Positions 1-7,126 of a stretch of 15,379 nucleotides of DNA are shown here, piece by piece. Origin of the DNA: an uncultured Treponema sp. (lineage in GTDB: Bacteria > Spirochaetota > Spirochaetia > Treponematales > Treponemataceae). The notes below the pieces were generated by a model. That model saw only the letters and a program-made list of their open reading frames with translations. It did no database searches and had not been told where the DNA came from. The position numbers and the translations under genes are program-made. Within the stretch, counting starts at the first letter, position 1, and every line of letters begins with the position of its first letter. Where the stretch lies: positions 1 to 15,379 of the forward strand of contig CALELJ010000074.1 in NCBI GenBank assembly GCA_937902445.1, read 5' to 3'.

Positions 1-300
1 GATTAGGTTGGAAGGCGTGATCTTTCGTAACTTTCGCCACAAGAATTGCCGGAGGGCAATTCTTGGATGATGTGGTTAGAAAACGGTTGATTTTTGGGAG
101 ACTAGCCCCGATTGGAGGGGCGCCGGAGGCGTTGGCGGCGCAGAGGGCTGCGCCGCCAATGAGCGGATAGCGGAACCCCGGAAAGCGGGGTGCACTAGGG
201 ATGGCCCGGCCCGGAACGGGCCGGGTGTTTCGCAAGGCAGTCCACACCAAAATATTAAAGGTCGCTCCCCTATCCTCATAACTTGTTTTATTGAATGAAC
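1..300. repeat. GC-rich multi-hairpin intergenic element
   Basis: This stretch of more than 300 bases before the first gene has no convincing CDS. It is far more GC-rich than the rest of the window between about 105 and 240 and consists of consecutive inverted repeats. Arms are 40-50/55-65 (11 bp, loop GGAG), 105-109/117-121 (GCCCC/GGGGC), 121-124/128-131 (CGCC/GGCG), 132-143/148-159 (12 bp perfect, loop AGGG), 175-180/186-191 (ACCCCG/CGGGGT), 205-213/217-225 (9 bp perfect, loop GAA) and 224-228/244-248 (GGTGT/ACACC, sharing two bases with the previous arm). None is followed by a clean T-run, so a simple terminator is unlikely. A dispersed repeat or a structured RNA are the two readings I favour. 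I have a vague memory of similar elements being mis-called as small proteins in Treponema genomes, which I cannot verify here. Confidence 0.6.
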
Positions 301-311
301 ACTGATATTAT
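284..311 (+). promoter_or_regulatory. Candidate sigma70 promoter for the nrdR operon
   Basis: TTGTTT (284-289), a 16-bp spacer and TATTAT (306-311) lie at the exit of the GC-rich element. Transcription would start near 318. That leaves an untranslated leader of about 22 nt before the ATG at 340 and excludes the upstream in-frame ATG at 295. The -10 is 5/6 to consensus and the -35 is weak, so this is a motif-level call. Confidence 0.35.
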
Positions 312-339
312 GGAAACAAAATTTATTAAGGATAATAAA

Positions 340-798
340 ATGAGATGTCCATATTGTGGCAGTTTTGATGATAAAGTTCTTGAATCCAGGCAGCTTGCAA
401 ACGGTGAAAGCATAAGACGAAGACGTGAATGTCTATCATGCGGGCAAAGGTTCACAAGTTTTGAAAGAATTGAAGAAAAACCGTTCATGGTGGTCAAGAG
501 AGACGGCAGAAGACAGCCTTTTGACATTAAGAAAATTGCAAAAGGAATTGAACGTGCCCTTGAGAAACGGCCGATTTCTACAGACCTGAAGGATCAGATT
601 GTCAACGAGATTGAAGACGAGGCCTACAACGTTGGAAAGGCAGAACGGGAAATTTCAACGGCAACTTTGGGAGAACTTGTTCTTAAAAGACTCAACTCTA
701 TAGACAAAGTCGCATACATCAGATTTGCCAGCGTCTATAGGAAATTCAACAACCTTGACGAATTTATCGAAGAAGTAAAAAAGATTTCGCTTTCCTAA
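340..798 (+). CDS. nrdR: Transcriptional repressor NrdR
   Basis: NrdR is a zinc-ribbon, ATP-cone repressor that senses dATP/ATP and controls ribonucleotide reductase genes. At 152 aa it has the usual family length. The N-terminal zinc ribbon has Cys3, Cys6, Cys31 and Cys34 (CPYC and CLSC), followed by the basic stretch RRRREC that contacts DNA. The ATP-cone runs from about residue 49 to 139 (VVKRDGRRQPFD at its start, then AYIRFASVYRKF). I chose the ATG at 340 because it gives the canonical MRCPYCGS start and has AAGGA (328-332) 7 nt upstream. An in-frame ATG at 295 would add 15 atypical residues and lies upstream of the predicted transcription start. It leads the operon, with 20 bp to the sugar dehydratase gene. 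No ribonucleotide reductase gene is in the window. Confidence 0.95.
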   Translation: MRCPYCGSFDDKVLESRQLANGESIRRRRECLSCGQRFTSFERIEEKPFMVVKRDGRRQPFDIKKIAKGIERALEKRPISTDLKDQIVNEIEDEAYNVGKAEREISTATLGELVLKRLNSIDKVAYIRFASVYRKFNNLDEFIEEVKKISLS

Positions 799-818
799 GC
801 ATCATTCACGAGGGGAAC

Positions 819-2351
819 ATGAACAATTCAGAAAGCAGACTGTATATTATCGGTGCGGGGTTTGCCGGACGCATGATCGCAAAGGATATTCTTTCGAAAA
901 GAATAATAGGTTCCGTTGCGGCATTTCTTGATGATGATAAAAACCTCATAGGAACAGAAATGGACGGGATTCCGGTTCTTGGACCAATTGAAAGCATGAC
1001 GAATGCGCTTCATCCCGACCCGTCCGTTGACCAGGCGTTGATAGCTATTCCAAGCACTGGAACTGACAGAATCAGAGAAATTTATTCCGCATTGAAGAAA
1101 TGTGGCTTTACAAAAATCAAGATCCTTCCTTCCATAAGCCAGGTCATAGATGGAAAGGCCCACTTTATTCAGGCAAGAGACATCAATCCGCTCGACATTC
1201 TTGGAAGAACTCCTGTTGTGATTCCATTGACAAAGAGTCTTTCATACCTTCGGGGAAAGCGAGTATTAATTACTGGCGCGGGAGGTTCAATCGGCAGTGA
1301 GCTAGCAAGGCAGCTTCTGTCCGGTGGTGCGGAACGTCTTTATCTTTTTGGACACGGCGAAAACTCCATTGTAAACATCTACCGCGAACTTCATGTGCTT
1401 CAGAATGAAGGTGTTGGGCAGAAAGCTTCCGTAGTTCCTATCATTGGCGACATGAAGGACAGGGAATATGTACGTTACATTATTTCCCATACTCATGCCG
1501 ATGTTATTTTCCATTGCGCCGCATACAAGCATGTTCCAATGATGGAGGAAAATTCTGTAGCCTCAATCGAAAACAATGTTTTCGGTACAAAAAATCTTCT
1601 TGATGCGGCTCTCGAATACGGAGTTGAAAGATTCGTCCTCATCTCCACTGACAAGGCTGTTGATCCTGTAAGTGTTTACGGGGTCAGCAAAATGCTTTGT
1701 GAGAAACTTGTTAACGACTACTCGAAGAAAGCAGCAGAAAACCAGTCATTCATGTTCGTGAGATTTGGAAATGTTCTTGGCAGCCGCGGTTCAATTCTTC
1801 CGATTTTCATGGACCAGATTAAAAATGGAGGTCCCGTTACTGTCACGGACCCTGAAATGGAACGTTATTTCATGACTATTCCGGAAGCCTGTTCCCTTGT
1901 ACTTCAGACTGGCGGAGTTGGGAAAAACGGTTGCAGTTACCTTCTTGACATGGGTGATCCTATCAAGATAGTCGATCTTGCACGTCAGATAATAAAATTT
2001 TCGGGTTTTACTCCAGATGAAGACATAAAGATCCAGTTCATTGGAGTCAGACGAGGAGAAAGACTGGAGGAACCTCTCTGGCTGGATGAGGAAAAACCAA
2101 CGCCGACTGAATACAAGAAGATTCTCGTGCTTACAAATATTCCGCCAAAAACTTTTGTTCTGGACGAACTGATTGAAAAACTTTATCCGATTTGCAATTT
2201 CACAAAAGGTAAGGAAAAACTCTACCGCAACAGCATCGAACTCAAGCAGATTTTAAGGCAGGCTGTCCCTACCCTTGATGAGTTTTATATCGAAAAAGAT
2301 AAATCCGGTTTTCAGTTTGACATGGCGACTTCAGTAAAGGTGGTTCTATAA
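819..2351 (+). CDS. Soluble CapD/FlaA1-type nucleotide-sugar 4,6-dehydratase
   Basis: A 510-aa protein with two Rossmann units. The first begins at once (GAGFAG at 12-17) and corresponds to the N-terminal nucleotide-binding domain of the CapD/WbpM/PglF family. The second is the short-chain dehydrogenase domain: TGAGGSIG at 152-159, DMKD at 211-214, CAAYKHVP at 233-240, STDK at 276-279 and the catalytic pair Tyr287/Lys291 (YGVSK). Family knowledge points to NAD(P)-dependent conversion of a UDP-HexNAc to a 4-keto-6-deoxy sugar. Large family members usually carry four N-terminal membrane helices, and these are absent here. They also commonly have Met in place of Tyr287, whereas this protein keeps Tyr like the short PseB-type enzymes. 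The start at 819 has GAGGGG at 810-815. The stop overlaps the next start (TAATG), and the neighbouring aminotransferase would use the keto-sugar product. Exact substrate unknown. I recall T. pallidum TP0077 (cap5D) as a counterpart. Confidence 0.85.
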   Translation: MNNSESRLYIIGAGFAGRMIAKDILSKRIIGSVAAFLDDDKNLIGTEMDGIPVLGPIESMTNALHPDPSVDQALIAIPSTGTDRIREIYSALKKCGFTKIKILPSISQVIDGKAHFIQARDINPLDILGRTPVVIPLTKSLSYLRGKRVLITGAGGSIGSELARQLLSGGAERLYLFGHGENSIVNIYRELHVLQNEGVGQKASVVPIIGDMKDREYVRYIISHTHADVIFHCAAYKHVPMMEENSVASIENNVFGTKNLLDAALEYGVERFVLISTDKAVDPVSVYGVSKMLCEKLVNDYSKKAAENQSFMFVRFGNVLGSRGSILPIFMDQIKNGGPVTVTDPEMERYFMTIPEACSLVLQTGGVGKNGCSYLLDMGDPIKIVDLARQIIKFSGFTPDEDIKIQFIGVRRGERLEEPLWLDEEKPTPTEYKKILVLTNIPPKTFVLDELIEKLYPICNFTKGKEKLYRNSIELKQILRQAVPTLDEFYIEKDKSGFQFDMATSVKVVL

Positions 2352-3529
2352 TGGGTGATGTAAAAATGACGGTTCCATTTTTCAAGGCATCCTTGGGAAA
2401 GGAAGAGGAAGACGCAGCGATAAGAGTTCTCCATTCAGGATGGCTTACAACAGGAAATGAAGCCCATCAGTTTGAAAAAGAATTTGCAGATAAAGTCGGC
2501 GCAAAACACGCACTGGCAGTCAACAGCAATACAAGCGGAATGATTATGGCTATGGAAGCCTGCGGAGTATGCAGAGGGAAAGCCGTCATAACGACTCCTT
2601 ATACATTTGTCTCAACAGCGGCAAGCGCAAGACATCTTGATGCTGATGTCTATTTCGCGGACATTGAAAAAGACACATATTCAATTGACCCGGACTGCAT
2701 TGAAAAAATTCTTCAAAGCGATAAAGGACGGAATGTTGTTGCCATTGTTCCCGTACACATTGCTGGAAACGTCTGCAACATGAAACGCATTATGGAGATT
2801 GCTGAAAAATACGGCGTCTATGTCATCGAAGACTGCGCACATTCTTTTCCATCTCCTACAGAAATGGGATTTGCAGGAACAATCGGCGATATAGGAGTCT
2901 TCAGTTTTTATGCTACGAAAACCATCACTACAGGTGAAGGCGGAATGGTTACAACAAACAACGATGATCTGGCAAAACGAATGACCCAGATGAGGCTTCA
3001 CGGAATGAACCGTGATGCATGGGACAGATACACTTCGTCAAAGGCCAGCTGGGAATATGATATTATTGCTCCAGGTTTCAAAAGCAACCTTCCTGACATT
3101 CTTGCGGCGATTGGAAGAGTTCAGCTGGGAAAGGCTGATGATTTTGATAAAAAAAGAAAGGTCCATGTTAGAAAATATAACGCTGAATTTTCAAAGTATG
3201 ATTTCATTAAAATCCCGCCGACATCGGAAGGTGATTCATGTCATCTATACCTCATGAGGCTGGACCTGACAAAGCTCGACTGCGACAGAAACACATTCGC
3301 CAGGGAACTTCAGGATCTTGGAATTGGAATTTCAATGCACTTCATACCTGTTTTTCATTTTTCATATTGGAACAAGCTGTATCCGGAATTCAATGCATCA
3401 AATTTTCCACAGGCGGAACAGAAATATCTGGAAACAATTTCCATTCCACTTTGGCCGGACATGACGGAAGAAATCACTGATTATGTTATCGATTGCGTTT
3501 TGAAAGTCGGAGAAAAACATCATGTCTAA
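2351..3529 (+). CDS. DegT/DnrJ/EryC1/StrS-family PLP aminotransferase
   Basis: A 392-aa type I-fold aminotransferase of the sugar-modifying DegT family, expected to put an amino group on a nucleotide-linked keto-sugar. Visible motifs are the N-terminal VPFFKASLGKEEE and SGWLTTG region, the substrate/PLP segment TTPYTFVSTAAS, the PLP-ring aspartate in VIEDCAHSF, and the Schiff-base lysine Lys190 in SFYATKTITTGEGGM. The C-terminal part (GISMHFIPVFHFSYW, then SIPLWPDM) is standard for the family. The start overlaps the dehydratase stop by one base and has AAGGTGG (2337-2343) upstream. An ATG at 2366, preceded by GGTGAT, is an alternative that would remove five residues. Paired with the dehydratase it suggests synthesis of a 4-amino-4,6-dideoxy sugar for a glycan, lipid or glycoprotein; acceptor unknown. 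I recall TP0078 (spsC) as the T. pallidum counterpart. Confidence 0.9.
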   Translation: MGDVKMTVPFFKASLGKEEEDAAIRVLHSGWLTTGNEAHQFEKEFADKVGAKHALAVNSNTSGMIMAMEACGVCRGKAVITTPYTFVSTAASARHLDADVYFADIEKDTYSIDPDCIEKILQSDKGRNVVAIVPVHIAGNVCNMKRIMEIAEKYGVYVIEDCAHSFPSPTEMGFAGTIGDIGVFSFYATKTITTGEGGMVTTNNDDLAKRMTQMRLHGMNRDAWDRYTSSKASWEYDIIAPGFKSNLPDILAAIGRVQLGKADDFDKKRKVHVRKYNAEFSKYDFIKIPPTSEGDSCHLYLMRLDLTKLDCDRNTFARELQDLGIGISMHFIPVFHFSYWNKLYPEFNASNFPQAEQKYLETISIPLWPDMTEEITDYVIDCVLKVGEKHHV

Positions 3530-5849
3530 AAAAGTCACTGCAGCAAAGACAAATAAATTCTCTTTTCAAAAAGAATTCTTCAGTGATCTTACCATGGACG
3601 GAATGCTTTACGCTTTAACCGTTCGAAGTCCGACAAAAGAAGGAATCATCAAGTCAATTTCTCATCCTGATTTGCCGGAAGGATATACTCTAGTCACCGC
3701 ACGAGATATTCCAGGTTCAAATCTGATCGATACACCAAGAGGCAAAATCCCAATTTTCTGCGAGGGAAATATTTCCTACGAAGGCGAACCTTTGGCTTTG
3801 CTTGTTGGACCAGACGAATCGAAACTGCAGGTTCTTCTAGATGAAATTGAAATTACAGTCGACACAAATACCATCGAAGACTACCTTCCTGACGAAGACA
3901 TGATGGTCTCAAACGTTGAGTCCGCTGAAGGCAAAATCTCAAAACGCAGGCTCAATGAGCAGAACAGGGAAATCGAAGCATTAAAAGAAATCAAGGAAGA
4001 ATTTTTTTCTGACAAACTTGCTGAACGAACACTAAAATTTGGTCCTTGCTGGGCACCTGATGAAAATGGTGAAATCAAAGGCATCGATGCTGTTTTTGAT
4101 TCTGCAGAATATGTGTTTGAAAAAGACTGGACCTATTCTCTTAAGACAACAGATTACGGAGAACCTAACGGAGCCCTGTGTTTCTGGAAAGACGGAACTC
4201 TGACCATCCTCACTCCGACACAATGGCTTGGCAGTCTGAGAAAAATCGTTTCAGAATCAATGGCAATCGAAGCGGAAGACATCAACCTGAAGAAAACCAT
4301 TTCAACAAACAGAGGCACAAACAGCATCTGGTATAATTCCATCATATCATGCCAGGTTGCGGCGGCTTCAAAAAAATGCGAAAAACCGGTAAAACTCGTT
4401 TACTCACGAAAAGAACAGGATAAATTCCTAAACACAATCCAGCCAATATCAATCACCCACAAGAGTGCGGCAAACTCTAAAGGAAAACTCATCGCGATGA
4501 AAGTCAACATCAAGGTAGATGCTGGCTATGCGAATCCTTTTGCACAGGAAATAATCGACAGGCTCGTCATAGCAGCATGTGGACTCTATGCGCCTGAAAA
4601 CATTCTCATAGAATCTGAAGCAACCAGTTCCGCAAATCCGGCATCTTCGGTGGACATCCAGCTTATTGATTCCGCTGCTTTTTTTGCTGTTGAAAACCAG
4701 ATGAACTGTCTTTGTGAAAAATGCTCTTTGACTCCACTGGAATTCAAAAAACTTAATTTCAATACTTTTCTCGAAAGCAAAAGTAAAAAAAATCAGTTTC
4801 CATTTCTGTTCAACATTGAAAAAATGTCCGATGCACTTGATGCAATTTCCGCAAAAAGTGACTTCAACAGAAAATATGCATCATACCACCTGGATTCCAA
4901 CAACTGGGAAACTGAGAGCGGACCAAAAGAATACGTGTCGTTGTTTTCTTCCCCAATGCGAGGAATTGGTTTTGCATGTGCCTTTGAAGGAACCGGCTAC
5001 TATGGTTCCGAGGTGTATGAGGCAGCACAGTCACTCGAAGTTACCCTGGAGGAAGACAACACAATCACAATTCTCTGCCCTCCTGTATCCGACTCAATTC
5101 AGGAGATCTGCTCAACAACAGTTGCTGAAATACTGGAGATTCCCCAGAACAATGTGAAATTCAATTCCGCCTTTAAGAACGGAGAAGAACCGCCACTTCC
5201 TGAAAACGTTTATTCCAGCATAAGCATCATGACATCATTGTTACGTAAATGCTGCCAGACAATCAAACGCCGCAAAGGAAATGAGAAGCTGCCTTACACA
5301 GTGCGAAAGAAAATTTCTTCGGTTCAGAAAAATGAATGGAACCACGAAAAGTTCAGCGGAAAACCATTTCATAGTACTTCATACATTGCTGCAATTCTTG
5401 AACTTGAAATCAACCCCTGCACATATCGTGAACACATCAGAAACATCAATCTCGTTGTCAATGGCGGCAAGATTCTAAGTACCCAGGCAGCCGCTTCTAC
5501 CATTAAACTTGGAATCCAAAGAGTTCTTGAGTGCCTCTTTGATGATGACAGAATTGAATATCCTCCGGTAAAGATTTCATTTGTCCAGTCTGAAAATGAT
5601 TCATCCCAAATAGGTGAGCTTGTATACCAGGTCATTCCAGCAGCTTTTACACAGGCTCTGACACAGGCTCTCAACTGCACGATAAATTCAATTCCGCTTA
5701 GTTCCGACACCATCTTCATGAAAATCAAGGAACAGAAAAAAATTCTCCGTGAAATGAACAGGAAGCTGAACATTCAATCTGATGACCACGAAGAAAATGA
5801 AAACCAGGAGGCAGACGAAAATGAAAATTCCACTGACTTTAAATGGTAA
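3522..5849 (+). CDS. Xanthine-dehydrogenase-family large-subunit homologue lacking molybdopterin motifs
   Basis: A 775-aa protein aligning by eye with the molybdopterin subunit of xanthine dehydrogenase/aldehyde oxidase. Residues about 18-120 are the hammerhead domain (LTMDGMLYALTVRSP, then ISYEGEPLALLVGP). Residues about 210-745 match the molybdopterin-binding domain (YGEPNGALCFWKDGTLTI; KPVKLVYSRKEQ; MRGIGFACAFEGTGYYG at 479-495). Glu699 in QIGELVYQVIPAAF sits where the catalytic Glu of the GEPP motif lies. The glycine-rich GGFGGK-type loop is replaced by ISTNRGTNSIWYNS (about 260-273), and the RGFG-type motif by SVDIQLID (about 376-383). A charged helical insertion (about 120-180) and an acidic Asn/Glu-rich tail (about 745-775) are unusual. 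The start overlaps the aminotransferase gene by 8 bp, with GGAG at 3509-3512. Substrate unknown; it may not bind molybdopterin. I recall T. pallidum TP0080, labelled quinoline 2-oxidoreductase, as a possible relative. Confidence 0.8.
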   Translation: MSKKVTAAKTNKFSFQKEFFSDLTMDGMLYALTVRSPTKEGIIKSISHPDLPEGYTLVTARDIPGSNLIDTPRGKIPIFCEGNISYEGEPLALLVGPDESKLQVLLDEIEITVDTNTIEDYLPDEDMMVSNVESAEGKISKRRLNEQNREIEALKEIKEEFFSDKLAERTLKFGPCWAPDENGEIKGIDAVFDSAEYVFEKDWTYSLKTTDYGEPNGALCFWKDGTLTILTPTQWLGSLRKIVSESMAIEAEDINLKKTISTNRGTNSIWYNSIISCQVAAASKKCEKPVKLVYSRKEQDKFLNTIQPISITHKSAANSKGKLIAMKVNIKVDAGYANPFAQEIIDRLVIAACGLYAPENILIESEATSSANPASSVDIQLIDSAAFFAVENQMNCLCEKCSLTPLEFKKLNFNTFLESKSKKNQFPFLFNIEKMSDALDAISAKSDFNRKYASYHLDSNNWETESGPKEYVSLFSSPMRGIGFACAFEGTGYYGSEVYEAAQSLEVTLEEDNTITILCPPVSDSIQEICSTTVAEILEIPQNNVKFNSAFKNGEEPPLPENVYSSISIMTSLLRKCCQTIKRRKGNEKLPYTVRKKISSVQKNEWNHEKFSGKPFHSTSYIAAILELEINPCTYREHIRNINLVVNGGKILSTQAAASTIKLGIQRVLECLFDDDRIEYPPVKISFVQSENDSSQIGELVYQVIPAAFTQALTQALNCTINSIPLSSDTIFMKIKEQKKILREMNRKLNIQSDDHEENENQEADENENSTDFKW

Positions 5850-6312
5850 AAAAATTATACTCACTTCGGAACCTACTGATTCACTGATGCACATTCTCAG
5901 GAAGGAACAGTTTTACAGCGTGAAATGTGGATGTGAAAAAGGAATATGCGGAAACTGCCTTGTACTTATGGATGGAAGTCCCGTACCAAGCTGCAAAATT
6001 CCAATGGGCATCATTCGGGACAGCAATATTGTGACTCTCGAACACCTGAAAACAGATCCCCTTTATCAGGACATAATGTCAGGTTTCACACAGGCCGGAA
6101 TTCATATGTGCGGATATTGCAACGCAGGGAAAATTTTTACAGCCTATTCGATTCTTACAAAGTATTATCGCCCTACCCTGGAACAGATTTACGTTGCCAT
6201 AAAAGACCTTAATTCATGCTGCACGGATTATACAACTTTGACAAACGGAATTCTCTATGCAGTTGCGGCCAAACATACGCGGGAAGGAAAGAAAACAAAT
6301 GCCAAAAAATAA
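5821..6312 (+). CDS. 2Fe-2S small-subunit homologue of the xanthine dehydrogenase family
   Basis: A 163-aa two-cluster ferredoxin-like subunit. The plant-ferredoxin-type N-terminal domain carries Cys38, Cys43, Cys46 and Cys58 (GCEKGICGNC, then PSC), the complete ligand set for the first cluster. In the C-terminal four-helix domain the first pair is present (MCGYCNAG, Cys97/Cys100). The second pair, normally C-R-C-T-G-Y, reads S-C-C-T-D-Y (Ser132, Cys133, Cys134). The Gln that normally precedes the first pair and contacts the pterin is Met96. The ATG at 5821 was chosen because AGGAGG (5806-5811) precedes it by 9 nt and it gives the family-typical start MKIPLTLNGKK. An in-frame ATG at 5782 would add a non-family Lys/Thr-rich leader. 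It lies inside the large-subunit 3' end by 29 bp. Probably an electron-transfer partner of the flanking subunits, with the second cluster in doubt. Confidence 0.85.
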   Translation: MKIPLTLNGKKIILTSEPTDSLMHILRKEQFYSVKCGCEKGICGNCLVLMDGSPVPSCKIPMGIIRDSNIVTLEHLKTDPLYQDIMSGFTQAGIHMCGYCNAGKIFTAYSILTKYYRPTLEQIYVAIKDLNSCCTDYTTLTNGILYAVAAKHTREGKKTNAKK

Positions 6313-7105
6313 AACAGTACTTATTTCCAAAAGCCTTTCAGATGTTCTCTTTCATTTCAAGAACACCGATGAGATCCAGATTCTTTGCGGCTGTACAGGA
6401 ACTGACCTTGATGAGCTGCGTGAAAAATCGGTTTCCATCAGGGCAATACCTGAAATAAACATGATAGACCGTCACGAACGTTATATAGAATATGGAGCTG
6501 CCGTTACAATTTCAAAAGTAATTTCAACAGGGACAAAGCTGCCTCAATTTTTGCTGGATGCGCTGAGAAGCATCGGAACTGAACAGATCAGAAACCTGGG
6601 AACCATTGGCGGAAACATTTGCGCAAAGGGTATCAAGCATACCTTATGGGCTCCGCTTCTTGCCTTGAATGCACGTCTTGAATTGAAAACGGCCACAGAA
6701 ACAAAAGTCATACAGTTCAACAGGTTTGACGGAATAGGCGAAAAAACACTTCTCACAAAAATAAGAATTCCCCTTGAGGAATGGGATGTCCAGATTTTCA
6801 GGCGTATAGGTCCGACAAATTCGCTTTCTGAACTGTCTGCTGGTTTTGCTTTTCTTGTTGAGACGCAGCGAGGCATGATCGCAAATATCAGAGTCGTCTT
6901 TGCAGGCAACACCGTCTTTTACTCTCCGGAATTTGAAAATAAAATAATCGGAACCAGATTGCCGCTTACAGAAAAAAGAATAGATGAACTTATAGAGGAA
7001 GCAAAAACAATATACAAGGCTGAGAAAACCTTTGAAAATGAACCGTCAATAGTCAAGGCCCAGTTCCTCAATCTGCTGCGAAATTCTTTTGAACAGTTGA
7101 CTTGA
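6299..7105 (+). CDS. FAD-binding medium-subunit homologue of the xanthine dehydrogenase family
   Basis: A 268-aa protein of the CO-dehydrogenase-flavoprotein/xanthine-dehydrogenase FAD subunit type. The central FAD signature is intact: IRNLGTIGGNICAKG at residues 97-111, then APLLALNARLEL. The N-terminal AGGTDL-type FAD loop is altered to CGCTGTDL (30-37), keeping only GTDL. The usual SDL segment after GGN reads HTLWAP. The C-terminal part (ANIRVVFAGNTVFY; RLPLTEKRIDELIEEA) resembles the family's C-terminal domain. I placed the start at 6299, where AAGGA (6284-6288) precedes it and the protein begins without a spurious Arg/Lys-rich stretch. It overlaps the small-subunit gene by 14 bp and ends the operon. 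FAD binding is plausible; the electron donor and acceptor are unknown. Confidence 0.82.
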   Translation: MPKNKTVLISKSLSDVLFHFKNTDEIQILCGCTGTDLDELREKSVSIRAIPEINMIDRHERYIEYGAAVTISKVISTGTKLPQFLLDALRSIGTEQIRNLGTIGGNICAKGIKHTLWAPLLALNARLELKTATETKVIQFNRFDGIGEKTLLTKIRIPLEEWDVQIFRRIGPTNSLSELSAGFAFLVETQRGMIANIRVVFAGNTVFYSPEFENKIIGTRLPLTEKRIDELIEEAKTIYKAEKTFENEPSIVKAQFLNLLRNSFEQLT

Positions 7106-7126
7106 TTTTCCTGCAGCAGAATCGAT

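Noticed and set aside
40..65. 11-bp hairpin as a terminator of an upstream gene
   Set aside because: No T-run follows the stem on either strand.
76..279. 67-codon minus-strand open frame inside the GC-rich element
   Set aside because: The frame runs through nearly all of the inverted repeats, is rich in Pro, Ala and Ser as expected from GC-rich repeat DNA, and has no recognised domain. More likely a by-product of the element.
295..339. Upstream in-frame ATG for nrdR
   Set aside because: It would add 15 residues not seen in NrdR and lies before the predicted transcription start; the ATG at 340 has a proper ribosome binding site and the canonical first residues.
7072..7120. TCTGCTGC/GCAGCAGA inverted repeat as a shared terminator between the convergent genes
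   Set aside because: Arms of 8 bp are separated by 33 nt with no T-run, and one arm lies in the coding region; not a convincing terminator.
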